DNA of 44,624 nucleotides from an uncultured Alphaproteobacteria bacterium (GCA_944393695.1 CALYAY010000012.1:1-44624); one strand, 5' to 3'; shown: positions 17,855 to 27,638, numbered from the stretch's first letter. A program made the numbers and translations. The notes: generated from the letters alone by a model not told the origin.

Positions 17855-19281
17855 GCCTGTTTCGGCAGATAAATGGTAAAGGTGGTGCCGCTGTAACCTG
17901 ATGAACTCACCGTCAGGTTGCCCCGGTGGCGGATGACAATTTGCTTGGCAATCGACAAGCCCAGCCCGGTGCCCTTGATGTTCAGGTCTTTATGCTCCTG
18001 CATGCGGTAAAAACGTTCGGTCAGCCGCGCCAGATTTTCCGGTGAAATCTTCGGCCCTTTGTTGTTAATGGCAATAGCCACCGCCGGCCCTTCCGCCACA
18101 TTAAAGCTCTTTGAAGCCGGAATGGCGTCGACCAGCTTGGCGCGAATGGTAATATCCGTATTGCTCAGACCGTATTTAATGGCATTGTCGGTCAGGTTTT
18201 GCACAATCTGTTTAACCTGTTGACGGTCAGCAATAATATTACCTTCTTCCGGCGCAAACTCTGTAACCGCACGGATGTTGATATGGCGTTCCTGAGCCTT
18301 AAGTGTCAAGGCTTCCTTAACCTCGTTCATCACTTCTGGCACATTCACCTGTTGATTTGGGCGCTGATCCTGGCTGAGTTCGATTTTTGACAGCGACAAC
18401 AGGTTTTCAATCAGCGATGACATATATTCCGCCTGATCCTTCATCACTTTCAAGAACTTTTCCCGTGCGTCGGGATCATCTTTGGCCGAGGTTAATAGCG
18501 TTTCGATAAAACCAGAAATAATTGCCAGCGGCGTCCGCAGCTCATGACTGGCATTGGCCACAAAGTCTGACTGCATCTTTTCTATTTTCAGGGCCTTAGT
18601 CAGGTTATAAAGCGAAATCACCGCCACCGCCCGTCCTTTGGATTGCCACGGCAGCTGTTTGATATGGGCATAAAGCTTTTGATCCACGGGTTTTTGAATA
18701 TAAAAAATCAGATTTTCCGCTTCGCTTTCTTTTTTCAAAACTCGGTTGACTGCCTCGATAAAATTGTTGGATTCGAACAGATTTTCAACATTTTTATCGG
18801 TAATGTTTTCCCCAAACAGATTACGTGAAGACAAATTTGCCCCCAGAATATTTCCCGAACGGTCAATCATCATAATCGGATCGGGCAGGGTATCCAGCAC
18901 CGCCGTATCAGAAATACTCTGCGCCTCCAGATTATCGGCCTTTTGTGCCCAAAACCGGTGCATAGCATTAACCGCATCCACAATCTCACGGGTTTCTTCT
19001 TCTGAAAGATTCATTTTTTCGTTGGCAATATTATCATCACTGGCCAGCGAGGAGATATATTTTTTCAGCTGTTGTAATTCAAAAGTAATCGGAAACAACA
19101 AAACCGCATTAAAAATAATAATGCAGGCATAAGAAATCACCGCCAGCCACGGCGTAATCAGCTTTAACGCAGCCAACATGGCAAAAACCAATGCCGATGG
19201 CAGCGACAAAGACAGTGTCCGGTCAACAAATTTACTGCTTTTTCCTATATCAAACAAAGCATAGCGGCGTTTGAGTTTCAT
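17851..19281 (-). CDS. PhoR-like sensor histidine kinase with PAS domain
   Basis: The product has 476 residues. Two transmembrane helices lie near the N-terminus (about 25-65) with almost no periplasmic loop, then a linker, a PAS domain (about 105-200), a HisKA domain with the phospho-acceptor His in NASHELRTPL (about 245), and a HATPase_c domain with NLTDNAIKYG and GTGLGLSIAKQIV. This layout (two helices, PAS, HisKA) is that of PhoR. No response regulator or Pst genes adjoin it, so the signal and partner are open. GAGG lies 8 nt before the ATG. It is divergent from mutS. Confidence 0.9.
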   Translation of the reverse strand: MKLKRRYALFDIGKSSKFVDRTLSLSLPSALVFAMLAALKLITPWLAVISYACIIIFNAVLLFPITFELQQLKKYISSLASDDNIANEKMNLSEEETREIVDAVNAMHRFWAQKADNLEAQSISDTAVLDTLPDPIMMIDRSGNILGANLSSRNLFGENITDKNVENLFESNNFIEAVNRVLKKESEAENLIFYIQKPVDQKLYAHIKQLPWQSKGRAVAVISLYNLTKALKIEKMQSDFVANASHELRTPLAIISGFIETLLTSAKDDPDAREKFLKVMKDQAEYMSSLIENLLSLSKIELSQDQRPNQQVNVPEVMNEVKEALTLKAQERHINIRAVTEFAPEEGNIIADRQQVKQIVQNLTDNAIKYGLSNTDITIRAKLVDAIPASKSFNVAEGPAVAIAINNKGPKISPENLARLTERFYRMQEHKDLNIKGTGLGLSIAKQIVIRHRGNLTVSSSGYSGTTFTIYLPKQA

Positions 19282-19303
19282 CCCCTGTCCTCATCAAAAA
19301 AAC

Positions 19304-19331
19304 TGGACTAGATTTGAAAACCGATTATAAT
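19304..19331 (+). promoter_or_regulatory. candidate mutS promoter
   Basis: TATAAT (19326-19331) is an exact -10 match. TGGACT (19304-19309) is a four-of-six -35 at a 16-bp spacing. It sits about 36 nt before the mutS ATG in the intergenic space shared with the histidine kinase gene. Confidence 0.45.
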
Positions 19332-19366
19332 ATCAAGAAGTTTAAATTAATTTAACTTTGAATAAG

Positions 19367-22078
19367 ATGACTGAAAAAACGCTTCCCGCCATGACGCCGT
19401 TGATGGCGCAATATCTTGAAATCAAAAATCAACACAAAGATTACCTGCTGTTTTACCGCATGGGTGATTTTTATGAACTGTTTTTTGATGATGCGATAAC
19501 TGCGTCCAAGGCGCTGGACATTGCCCTCACCAAGCGCGGTCACTATGATGGTGAGGATATTCCCATGTGCGGGGTGCCTTTTCATGCTTATGAAAGTTAT
19601 CTGGCCCGCCTGATACGCAAGGGATTTAAGGTTGCCATCTGCGAACAGACCGAAGATCCCAAAGAAGCCAAAAAGCGCGGCGCCAAATCCATCGTCCGCC
19701 GTGAGGTTATCCGCCTGGTCACCCCCGGAACCCTCACCGAAGACACGCTTCTCGATTCCAAAAAAAACAATTTCATGCTCTGTGTGGTTCGGAGCGGTTC
19801 GGCGCTGGGAACGGCCTGGATAGATGTTTCCACCGGCGATTTTTATACGCAGTCGCTCTCCTTGCATGACAAATCCGAAGCGGTAGTTCTTGGTTCTCTG
19901 CTGGCCCGGCTTAATCCGGTTGAGATTATTGTTGCCGACGCTTATCTGCAAACGCCGGCACTCTTTGACCTGTTTAACGAATATCGAGAAAAACTCACCG
20001 TTTTGCCTCAGGCTCGTTTTAATGCCGTTAATGCCGAAAAGCGCCTGCTGGATGTTTTTCACGTATCCACGCTCGATTCCTTCGGCAGTTTCAGCAAAAG
20101 TGAAATCACCGCCGCCGGCATTTTGATTGATTATATTGAAAACACCCAGAAAGGCAAATTGCCCCGGATTGAACCGCCGGTGTGCCTGCATGAAAATAAG
20201 GTTATGGAAATCGACGGCTCCACCCGCCGCAGTCTTGAGCTTTTGGAACCGGCTTCCGGCAACGGCGGTTCCTCGCTTCTAAGCGTTCTTGACCGCACGA
20301 TAACCGGTGCTGCCGGACGTCTTCTGGCCTCGCGCATAGCCAGTCCGCTGCTTGACATTGCCGAAATCAATGCCCGCCTTGACGTGGTTGAATTCTTTAT
20401 ATCTAATGCCGACATCCGCCATGATTTTCGTGAAATTTTGCGCGGCTGTCCCGATGTTGAGCGTTCGGTCAGCCGTTTAAGCCTTGGCCGCGGCGGCCCT
20501 CGAGACTTGGCTGCGATTCGCTCGGCTTTAGAGATTATTCCCGGGGTTAAAAACCTGCTGCTCAAATCCTGTGCCGGGTCCGAAAATTCCATGTTGCCCG
20601 ACTGCCCCGAAGCGGTTAAAAACCTGGTATCCCGCCTGGGCTATCACGACAGTCTGGTTTCCACGCTGTATAATGCCCTGGCCGATGATTTGCCCCTGCT
20701 GGCGCGTGACGGCGGTTTTATCCGCCCCGGCTATCATCCCGCGCTGGATGAAATCAAGTCGCTCAAAGACGACAGTCACCGGGTGATTATCTCTTTGCAG
20801 TCAAAATATGCCGAATCCACGGGCATTTCCAATCTGAAAATCAAGTTTAACAATGTCATCGGTTATTTTATCGAGGTTCCAGGCAAATTTGCCGCCGAAA
20901 TGCTGGAAAATAAAGAATTTATCCACCGCCAGTCGGTTTTGAATGCCGCACGTTTTACCACCGTTGAACTGACCGAAATCGAAAACAAAATCCGCGGAGC
21001 CGCGGACAAGGCCCTGGCCATGGAACAGGAATTATTCGCTGCGCTGGTTCAGGATGTGATGATTCAGTCCGAAGACATTTCCCGCACGGCAAAAGCCCTG
21101 GCCGAACTGGATGTCGGCGCGGCTCTGGCTGACTTGGCAGCAGAGAAGAATTATTGTCGCCCGGTGGTGGATGACAGTCTGAGCTTTGAAGTGGTTGAAG
21201 GACGTCATCCCGTGGTCGAAGCCGCTATCGAAAAAGAACATGCCGCCGCCTTTGTCGGCAACAATTGCACGCTCGGCCCCGATTCTTCTCTTATCTGGCT
21301 GCTCACCGGTCCCAACATGGCCGGTAAATCAACTTTTCTGCGGCAAAATGCCATCATTGCCGTTATGGCGCAGATGGGCGCTTTTGTGCCGTGCAAATCG
21401 GCTCGTATCGGCGTAGTGGACAAGCTTTTTTCCCGCGTCGGCGCCTCTGATGATTTGGCGCGCGGCCGTTCCACTTTTATGGTTGAAATGGTCGAAACCG
21501 CCAGTATTCTGAATCAGGCCGACGAGCGTTCTTTTGTTATTTTAGATGAAATCGGCCGCGGCACCGCCACTTTTGACGGATTGTCAATTGCCTGGGCGGT
21601 GGTTGAGCATTTGCATGAGGTCAACAAGTGCCGGGCGCTGTTTGCCACTCATTATCATGAGCTGACCAGTCTGGCCGGCAAGCTGCCCAATATGTCGCTT
21701 CATTGTATGAAAATCAAAGAATTTAACGGCAATGTTGTCTTCTTGCATGAAGTCATCGATGGAGCCGCCGACCGCAGCTATGGCATTCACGTTGCCAAAC
21801 TGGCCGGCCTACCCAGGGTTGTTATCAGCCGGGCGTCCGAGGTTTTGGAATTTTTGGAAAACGAGGGAAAGAGCAGCAGCATTTCCCGCTTGGTTGATGA
21901 TTTGCCGTTGTTTGCCGCCGCTCGTGCCCAGGTAGAAGAAGAGGAAGCCCGTGTCGAAGCGATTAATGCCCCGGTTATGGAGTTATTAAATTCTCTCAAT
22001 CCCGATGACCTTTCCCCGCGCGAAGCTTTGCAAAAACTCTATGAGCTGAAAGCCACCGCCTCTTCCGTCATCAAATAA
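19367..22078 (+). CDS. mutS: DNA mismatch repair protein MutS
   Basis: The product is 903 residues from the ATG at 19367; an in-frame TTG at 19358 is possible, and neither start has a strong ribosome site. The N-terminal mismatch-recognition domain holds the Phe-x-Glu motif in MGDFYELFF (residues 35-37). The C-terminal ABC ATPase has Walker [10 protein letters not shown] (about 647-655), the signature region with [14 protein letters not shown], and Walker [17 protein letters not shown]. This is the MutS1 type, which senses mispairs after replication. It stands as a single gene between a divergent kinase and repeat mosaic B. No mutL is present in the window. Confidence 0.97.
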   Translation: MTEKTLPAMTPLMAQYLEIKNQHKDYLLFYRMGDFYELFFDDAITASKALDIALTKRGHYDGEDIPMCGVPFHAYESYLARLIRKGFKVAICEQTEDPKEAKKRGAKSIVRREVIRLVTPGTLTEDTLLDSKKNNFMLCVVRSGSALGTAWIDVSTGDFYTQSLSLHDKSEAVVLGSLLARLNPVEIIVADAYLQTPALFDLFNEYREKLTVLPQARFNAVNAEKRLLDVFHVSTLDSFGSFSKSEITAAGILIDYIENTQKGKLPRIEPPVCLHENKVMEIDGSTRRSLELLEPASGNGGSSLLSVLDRTITGAAGRLLASRIASPLLDIAEINARLDVVEFFISNADIRHDFREILRGCPDVERSVSRLSLGRGGPRDLAAIRSALEIIPGVKNLLLKSCAGSENSMLPDCPEAVKNLVSRLGYHDSLVSTLYNALADDLPLLARDGGFIRPGYHPALDEIKSLKDDSHRVIISLQSKYAESTGISNLKIKFNNVIGYFIEVPGKFAAEMLENKEFIHRQSVLNAARFTTVELTEIENKIRGAADKALAMEQELFAALVQDVMIQSEDISRTAKALAELDVGAALADLAAEKNYCRPVVDDSLSFEVVEGRHPVVEAAIEKEHAAAFVGNNCTLGPDSSLIWLLTGPNMAGKSTFLRQNAIIAVMAQMGAFVPCKSARIGVVDKLFSRVGASDDLARGRSTFMVEMVETASILNQADERSFVILDEIGRGTATFDGLSIAWAVVEHLHEVNKCRALFATHYHELTSLAGKLPNMSLHCMKIKEFNGNVVFLHEVIDGAADRSYGIHVAKLAGLPRVVISRASEVLEFLENEGKSSSISRLVDDLPLFAAARAQVEEEEARVEAINAPVMELLNSLNPDDLSPREALQKLYELKATASSVIK

Positions 22079-22176
22079 AAAAAACTTGTCATCACTATCC
22101 GTTCCTATCATTCCTCACCCTCCCTACCTCTCCCTAAAGTCTTTGCCCCATATTTTTCCCCCCTCCCTGAAAACTC

Positions 22177-22346
22177 AGGGCTGGAGACAGAAAATATCTC
22201 CGGTGGAGATATTTTCAACGACAGGCGAGAGTTTGTTAGCTCATGAGCTAGCGACAGCAACGCGAAATGAGCGTTACAAACCGAGTGACCGCAGCGACTT
22301 AGCAAACGTAGTGAGCTTAGGAGCCAGAAGGCAGGGGAGGGTTTCA
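22177..22346 (-). repeat. 170-bp repeat unit, copy 1
   Basis: Reverse-complement match over its full 170 bp to 40757-40926, with scattered differences and no net length change. It contains the long palindrome GAAAATATCTCC/GGAGATATTTTC and a second palindrome TAGCTCATGAGCTA. It lies between mutS and the TGTCATCCCTC-ended element at 22363. Confidence 0.85.
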
Positions 22347-22362
22347 TATCCAAACAAAAAAC

Positions 22363-22540
22363 TGTCATCCCTCCGCAAGCGCAAGTCTTGCGGTCAGGGG
22401 ATCTTCAAATTTGTTATCCCCCCCTCATAAATTGAGGGGCCGGGGGGAGAGAATATAGTCTTATTTAATCCCAAGATACAGCTGCAATTTAACCCCTCCG
22501 TCTCCCCTTTCAAAAGGGGAGAGAACGACGAGGGATGACA
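22363..22540 (+). repeat. TGTCATCCCTC-ended composite repeat, copy 2
   Basis: Starts TGTCATCCCTCCGCAAG and ends CGAGGGATGACA, so its ends are inverted repeats of each other. It has the same internal hairpins as the copy at 41100 but lacks the GTTCAG/CTGAAC hairpin, and carries compensating changes in stems (for example CAAATTTGTTATCC). Confidence 0.85.
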
Positions 22541-22634
22541 TTCCCCCAAGCTTCTGCGAAAATATTTTTTTATTTTAATTTCCCAAAGCCGTGCTATATT
22601 AAATAACAGGTCAATTTTTAAAGCGGAAAATATC

Positions 22635-24281
22635 ATGCGGTATCAGGAATATCTTTTATCATCGGCGTTGGGCGTTATACTCTGTGATGATTTTCTCTTT
22701 CCCGGACATCCTTTGCTGCGCGGTCATAAATTAACCGCCAAAGATATCGACTTTCTGAAAGGGAAGGGGATAGACCGCATTTTCGGCGCCGAACTTGATG
22801 ATTCGGATATCGTGGCCGAAACGGTGCTTGAAGTCGTGGCCGCCCGTTTGGCGGGAAAAGGAACCGCCTATCAGGTTGATGAGCGGGGACAATGCCGGAT
22901 TGTGGCGTCCCGTGACGGAATATTGTTTTTTGACCGGGAACGGCTCGAAAAATTTAACCGCTTTTCTGAAAACCTGATTCTTAATCCGTCGGCCCCCTGC
23001 CGCCCGGTCAAAAGCGACGAGATTATTGCCCGGCTGGAGCTGACGATTCCCGCCATGAGCTCGCAACAGCTGGATAATCTGGTTTTGCGTCTGTCAGGAA
23101 ACGGCGCTTTGCTGAATGTTATTGATGATTATCCCCGCAAGACGGCTTTTGTTTATACCCGGCTGTATAATGATGAAACCGAAAACGCCCGTCTGACCGG
23201 ACAGGTAACCGCCCTGATTAAGGACTTTGCCGCTTACGGGCTTGATTTCTCGGGGGAATATAATGCCCGCCATGAAACGGAATCCATTGCCGATATGATT
23301 CAGCAGGCCGCCGATGACGGTTATGAGCTGATATTTGTTGTTCCCTGTCAGCGCACCTCCTCCCGCGAAGACGTGATTCCCTCGGCGCTGAACAAATATG
23401 TGGATGAAATAATCAGCCCGGCTTTTCCGGCTGTCGGCTGTTCTGATTTGCTGATTGCCGCCAAACGCCGCACCCGCATCATCAGCCTGCCTTTTGCTTA
23501 TGCCGGACACAATCATCCCGCCCTGTCCGAAGATATTGCCAAGGCAATTTTGCTTGAAAAATTAAATGCCTTTGAATTTCACCGCCGGCCGGACGTGTTT
23601 ATTCCTTCGGGAGAATTTCTGTCGGAAGAAGAACAAACGCATTTGATAAAATCTTCCGGCCGCGGCAGTGATTCGACGGCAGAAATTGCCGTTGTCATCT
23701 TGGCCGCCGGCGTTTCTTCCCGCGCCAAACGCAACAAACTTCTGCTTGAAGATCAAAACGGCCGCCCGTTGTTTATGAATGCGGTTTATGCCGCGCTTAA
23801 ATCAAAGGCTTCGCCGGTGTTTCTGATTACCGGACATCAGCACGAGGAGTTGGAGCACTGTCTTGAAGATATCGACATCAATGTGGTTTATAATTCCGAT
23901 TACCGCTCCGGCATCAAAACATCTATCAATCTGGGTCTGCGTCTGGTGCCCTCTTCCTGTGACGGGGCGATTCTCCTGCCGGCGGACATGCCCGAGATAA
24001 CACCGGCACTGCTGGATAAAATGATTGCCGCTTTTGACCGCAAACAACCGCGCCAGGTGGTTATGCTTTCCTATAAAGGCGTCAAGTTTAATCCTGTTCT
24101 CTGGAGCAGCAGTCTCTTTTCCGAAGCCGACCTTGTGCCCGAAAATGCTCACGTCCGGGCGGTGTTTATGGAACACGAAGACTATACCCGGCTGGTTAAA
24201 ATCCCCGCCAAAGATAAAAATCTGCTCTTTGACGTCACTTATCCCGCCGATATTGAAACCGTCGAAAAGAAAAACAAATAA
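22635..24281 (+). CDS. molybdopterin-binding / MobA-like nucleotidyltransferase fusion
   Basis: The product has 548 residues in two parts. Residues 1-340 look like the MoCF/MoeA-CinA-type molybdopterin-binding region, as in the two-domain proteins known from alphaproteobacteria. From about 352 a MobA-like NTP-transferase domain begins with the nucleotide motif VVILAAGVSSRAKRNKLLL and continues with YRSGIKTSINLGL and the metal-binding LLPADMPEI. The C-terminal half resembles molybdenum cofactor cytidylyltransferase (MocA type), which would attach CMP to molybdopterin. No other cofactor genes and no molybdoenzyme are in the window. Its 3' end faces the VirB8-like gene. The ribosome site is weak. 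Confidence 0.78.
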   Translation: MRYQEYLLSSALGVILCDDFLFPGHPLLRGHKLTAKDIDFLKGKGIDRIFGAELDDSDIVAETVLEVVAARLAGKGTAYQVDERGQCRIVASRDGILFFDRERLEKFNRFSENLILNPSAPCRPVKSDEIIARLELTIPAMSSQQLDNLVLRLSGNGALLNVIDDYPRKTAFVYTRLYNDETENARLTGQVTALIKDFAAYGLDFSGEYNARHETESIADMIQQAADDGYELIFVVPCQRTSSREDVIPSALNKYVDEIISPAFPAVGCSDLLIAAKRRTRIISLPFAYAGHNHPALSEDIAKAILLEKLNAFEFHRRPDVFIPSGEFLSEEEQTHLIKSSGRGSDSTAEIAVVILAAGVSSRAKRNKLLLEDQNGRPLFMNAVYAALKSKASPVFLITGHQHEELEHCLEDIDINVVYNSDYRSGIKTSINLGLRLVPSSCDGAILLPADMPEITPALLDKMIAAFDRKQPRQVVMLSYKGVKFNPVLWSSSLFSEADLVPENAHVRAVFMEHEDYTRLVKIPAKDKNLLFDVTYPADIETVEKKNK

Positions 24282-24310
24282 CCTGATTTTTTTATGCGTC
24301 GCCGGACTTG

Positions 24311-25090
24311 CTATCCGCGGTATTGCTGTTCCGTGGTGCGCTTGATTGTTTCCAGATAATGATCGGCTGCCCGCGGAGACCCGTGATAAGCCAGTGAAAA
24401 ACTGGTCACCAGAAAACCGAAAGGATTAACCAGAGCATCATCGCGGTTGTTGAAGTTCATTGTCGTAAAGCCGATTCGCAGCGTTGCCCTCCAGATATTG
24501 ACAATCGGCTGAGGCTTGTTGTCCAGATAATCAATCGTGCGGAACTGCACCTGCCAAAGCCCCTGCGACAACGGCCGTGTCCATTCAATTTCCACATCGC
24601 GGCGCAGCCCGTTTTCCCTGAACTGCATAATGTTATATTCCACGTCATTTTTTGCAAAATCGGCATAAACGGTGCTTGTTGAATACCAAAACAGTTTTGA
24701 CCCCCGGCCCCAGCGGGATATCAGTTCGTCATAATCGGGCGAAATCAGATAGCGCATCATGATATAATCATTAATATGTTGCTCGGCCACCAAATCACCC
24801 ACCGGCATAAAAATCTCCGCCGGCTGGGCCTGTTCCAGCTGGCTGAAATAATCATTAACTTGAAACAGCTGCGGCACGGCGGTGCGTTGCGGCAGCAAAA
24901 CATAAATCGTGCTGGCCAGCATCATGTTCAGACAAATACTGAGACACGCCAGAATAACCAGCACCCGCGAGGTCCACAAATATCTTCTTTCCGGCATGGC
25001 GTTGATATGCACGCGTTCGGGATAATAACCGAGCACGTCGGGGCTTTCTTTTTCCCTAAACTTGAATACGGTATGAAAAATATCAAGCAT
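24311..25090 (-). CDS. VirB8-like type IV secretion inner-membrane protein (orphan)
   Basis: The product has 259 residues: a cytoplasmic N-terminus of about 40 residues, one transmembrane helix (about 42-68), then a periplasmic domain of the VirB8/NTF2-like fold. The family hallmark NPxG appears as VNPFGFLVTSFSL near residue 221. VirB8 (DotI/TraM in type IVB systems) is an inner-membrane scaffold of type IV secretion machines. No VirB4, VirB9, VirB10 or VirB11 is nearby, so its partners must be encoded elsewhere. The only adjacent envelope gene is the divergent TolC-like lipoprotein 137 nt away. AGGA precedes the ATG by about 11 nt. Confidence 0.75.
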   Translation of the reverse strand: MLDIFHTVFKFREKESPDVLGYYPERVHINAMPERRYLWTSRVLVILACLSICLNMMLASTIYVLLPQRTAVPQLFQVNDYFSQLEQAQPAEIFMPVGDLVAEQHINDYIMMRYLISPDYDELISRWGRGSKLFWYSTSTVYADFAKNDVEYNIMQFRENGLRRDVEIEWTRPLSQGLWQVQFRTIDYLDNKPQPIVNIWRATLRIGFTTMNFNNRDDALVNPFGFLVTSFSLAYHGSPRAADHYLETIKRTTEQQYRG

Positions 25091-25227
25091 TGTGTGGTTT
25101 TATCCTTGTTTTTTATGCCGGCTCCGACAATTGTTGCATGAAAGTTGAATAAAAGCAAATAAATACTGTTCATATGCAAATTATTGATATAAATATAACA
25201 TATAAAAGTATATAAAGGGTTTAGATT

Positions 25228-27219
25228 ATGATCAAAAAGCTTTTATCAATCGTGGCCGTTGCCGGGATATTGGTCTCCTGCACCTATCACGAACAGCTCC
25301 CCGCGCCGGATCCTGAAGCCGAAGCCGTGATGGCCCGGCAGAAAGAGATTTTGGCCTCCCGGCAAAAGAAAAAGCCCGCCCCGAAAAAGAAAGTCATTAA
25401 AAACTCCAAAAACAAACCGGGGACGGCCGCTTATTACCATGACTGGGACAGTGCGGTTCGCGTGGATGTTGACTTGCAGAATATGTACGAGTCGACCCCG
25501 ACCAAAATCGAAAAGCCGATTGATATGTACATGGCCATGGCCCTGGCTTTGAAATATAACTATTCCCGCCGCCTATCTTCTTACCAGCAGGTCTTGCTTG
25601 ATGCCGGGCGCACGCCTTACAGCCGTTTTCCCGATATGCTGAGTCGTGCCGGCTATATCAATACCGGCAATTCTGCTTCGCTGAACCCTGATTTGAAAGT
25701 TGCCTGGAACGCGCTGGATTTGTCTTCTGTATATATGTTAAACGGCAACAAGACTTTTCAGGCCAACATGGCCTTTGAGGAAAGCCGCAAGGTTGTCCAC
25801 AACATCCTGCAGGAAACCCGCAGTCTCTATTGGCGGGCTTTGGCCGGACAGCGTCTGCTGCCGGTTCTTGACAACATGATTGAAGAACTGACGCTCGAAG
25901 TGGATGAAATCAATTCCCGCGGCCGGCAGCTCACCGAAGAGGGAACCGGACTTTCTACCGAGGAGCTGATAACCAAACGCAAATATATGGACGCCGTCAA
26001 ACAGGCCGCCGACCTTAAGCGCGAAATGGAAGATGCCTCTGTAAAACTAGCCTCTTTTATGGGCTTCCATCCCTCCACCGAATATCACCTGGTGGGCTCC
26101 GAATATGGTAATTTTTCGATTCCCGCAATTAAAAATGACCTGGCCGAGCTTGAATGGCTGGCGCTGACCAACCGCCCGGAATTAAAGGCTTTTGATATCG
26201 GTGTTAATATTAATGACCTGAAAATCCAGGTAAAAGAATTAAAAGACCCCGGCGCTTCCAATTACCGGAAAAATCCGAATTATTATAATGACCTGTGGTC
26301 TAAAAAAGCCCGTGAAGTCAGCCTGAGTGTTTTTGAAGATGTCAAAAATGCTTCTTTGACGGATTTAAACACCTTGCGCCGCCAGCGAACCACGGCAATT
26401 ATCCTGAGCCAGCTTTATGTCGCCTGGGCGCAATATATGTCGGCTGTGGAAGACTATGAAATCAACATGGAAATTGCCAATACTTCCGAAAATATTGCCG
26501 AGGATGTAACCATGCTGCACGGCAGCTATGCCGAGATGAGCAAACTTGAGGCCGCCCGCGCCGTTGATGATGAAACCCGGGCATTTCTGGCTTATGCCGA
26601 TGTTCAGGACGCTCTGGGTAATCTTTACGCCACTGTCGGAATCGATGCTTTGCCTTATTCCATGTTAAATGACAAAGTGTCGGCCATTGCGCTGGCTTTA
26701 CGTGATACGCTTGAAAAATGGCGCAAAGGCGGATTCCTCCCGGACAATCGTCCCGACAGCAAGCTGGCTGTGCCGCAAAAGCGTCCGGCCGTAAATATGA
26801 CTTCGCCTGATTTGGTGCCTGATATTGAAATCCAGGTCGGTGAGCGCTTCAGTGTAACCTTGCCGCATTCGGTCTTTGATCGTCTGAATCTCAAAGGCCG
26901 CATCACCACCAAAGCCGGATTAGTGGACGATTCCCCGCTTCCCAAATGGATGGATTATGATGAAGATTCTTATACTCTGAGCGGCATCGGTATGCCGTCA
27001 GACATCGGGGAATATCGTGTCAAAATCTATGTCACGGATGAAACCGGCAATGTGGGGTATATTACCTTTAAGGTCAGATTAAACGAGCATTACACCCCGT
27101 CGCTGGAGGTTCGCGGTGTAACCAGAGGGCGCAAGGCCGAAGTGTTCAAAGCCTGCAGCGGTTCTGATTGTTCTGATGATTATTTTGATGAAACCAGAAC
27201 CGAACTGGAACCTTTCTGA
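25228..27219 (+). CDS. TolC-like outer membrane lipoprotein fused to a cadherin/Ig-like domain
   Basis: The product has 663 residues. The lipoprotein leader has lipobox ILVSC with Cys18. After a Lys/Pro-rich tether (about 45-70), residues 90-500 show the long helical pattern of outer membrane efflux proteins, with two repeated halves (for example the RSLYWRALAGQRL and ILSQLYVAWAQYM helices). From about 525 a beta-sandwich domain follows, with PKWMDYDEDSYTLSGIGMPSDIGEYRVKI features typical of dystroglycan-type cadherin-like (CADG/He_PIG) modules. A short Cys-containing tail ends it. The C-terminal extension is unusual for TolC relatives. No HlyD or inner-membrane pump gene adjoins it. It is divergent from the VirB8-like gene, so export or trans-envelope bridging is a guess only. 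Confidence 0.75.
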   Translation: MIKKLLSIVAVAGILVSCTYHEQLPAPDPEAEAVMARQKEILASRQKKKPAPKKKVIKNSKNKPGTAAYYHDWDSAVRVDVDLQNMYESTPTKIEKPIDMYMAMALALKYNYSRRLSSYQQVLLDAGRTPYSRFPDMLSRAGYINTGNSASLNPDLKVAWNALDLSSVYMLNGNKTFQANMAFEESRKVVHNILQETRSLYWRALAGQRLLPVLDNMIEELTLEVDEINSRGRQLTEEGTGLSTEELITKRKYMDAVKQAADLKREMEDASVKLASFMGFHPSTEYHLVGSEYGNFSIPAIKNDLAELEWLALTNRPELKAFDIGVNINDLKIQVKELKDPGASNYRKNPNYYNDLWSKKAREVSLSVFEDVKNASLTDLNTLRRQRTTAIILSQLYVAWAQYMSAVEDYEINMEIANTSENIAEDVTMLHGSYAEMSKLEAARAVDDETRAFLAYADVQDALGNLYATVGIDALPYSMLNDKVSAIALALRDTLEKWRKGGFLPDNRPDSKLAVPQKRPAVNMTSPDLVPDIEIQVGERFSVTLPHSVFDRLNLKGRITTKAGLVDDSPLPKWMDYDEDSYTLSGIGMPSDIGEYRVKIYVTDETGNVGYITFKVRLNEHYTPSLEVRGVTRGRKAEVFKACSGSDCSDDYFDETRTELEPF

Positions 27220-27239
27220 TTTTACCCCGGATTTTTAAT

Positions 27240-27281
27240 CTGCCGTCGATTCTCTTTTTCAGATTCGACGGCAGTTTTTTT
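27240..27281 (+). terminator. strong intrinsic terminator after the TolC-like gene
   Basis: A 14-bp stem with one mismatch (CTGCCGTCGATTCT with AGATTCGACGGCAG) around CTTTTTC, followed by seven T. It lies 20 nt after the stop codon. Confidence 0.9.
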
Positions 27282-27397
27282 ATCCGAAAATTTTTTATCA
27301 TGAATGAACGTCGAGTCCTTTGCCGATTTTTCGTAAAGAATCCGCTCATTTTTTATATTTACGATAATTCCCGTCTTCTTTCGTCCCGATCCGGGTT

Positions 27398-27539
27398 TGT
27401 GCATAAGGTGGGGATAACTCTGGGGATTGTAAAAATGTTTTAACTCATTGATTTTTAATAATAAAAAACTTATCCTGAAAATTATCCACTTCCAGCATAT
27501 TATTTTTTTCAAGTTTTATAACGGGATAAGTGAGTCAAG
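27398..27539. promoter_or_regulatory. cluster of DnaA-box-like 9-mers
   Basis: Five sites resemble TTATNCACA. In box orientation they are TTATGCACA (27398-27406, minus), TTATCCCCA (27409-27417, minus), TTATCCTGA (27470-27478, plus), TTATCCACT (27482-27490, plus) and TTATCCCGT (27531-27539, minus). The first matches the consensus fully and the fourth at eight of nine positions; the others are weaker. The first two are 11 bp apart and the third and fourth 12 bp apart, about one helical turn. Either a replication-linked control of nrdD or part of a replication origin would fit. Confidence 0.5.
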
Positions 27540-27566
27540 CCCATATTTTAAACTTTTTTGGGTTGT

Positions 27567-27590
27567 TAAAAGCCTTTCTTTAGGCTTTTA
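27567..27590. terminator. terminator-like hairpin in the nrdD leader
   Basis: TAAAAGCCT pairs perfectly with AGGCTTTTA around a 6-nt pyrimidine loop. The A and T ends make it terminator-like on both strands, though the T-run is mostly inside the stem. It lies between the DnaA-like boxes and the NrdR boxes, upstream of the likely nrdD promoter. Confidence 0.5.
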
Positions 27591-27638
27591 TTAAAGCAGG
27601 TTCAAACACCTCCCGATAAAAAATAAAAAAAACTGTGT

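Larger units (their letters stand above)
22079..22634. repeat. intergenic repeat mosaic B (no gene seen)
   Basis: About 550 bp between mutS and the MobA-like gene, occupied by one copy of a 170-bp unit (22177-22346, reverse), a linker and a TGTCATCCCTC-ended element (22363-22540). From the right part of the 170-bp unit through the element, the order matches 41066-41314. The last 90 nt are AT-rich and hold the leader of the next gene, with a TATATT -10 candidate near 22596. Open frames on both strands here are repeat artefacts. Confidence 0.85.

Noticed and set aside
22086..22430. Open frames on both strands in the repeat region after mutS
   Set aside because: They translate the 170-bp repeat and hairpin modules. 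A similar peptide appears from the other copy near 40757, which reflects shared repeat DNA and not a gene.
27222..27512. 96-codon minus-strand open frame between the TolC-like gene and nrdD
   Set aside because: It runs through the strong terminator at 27240-27281 and the DnaA-like sites, has no good ribosome site, and its sequence is not protein-like.
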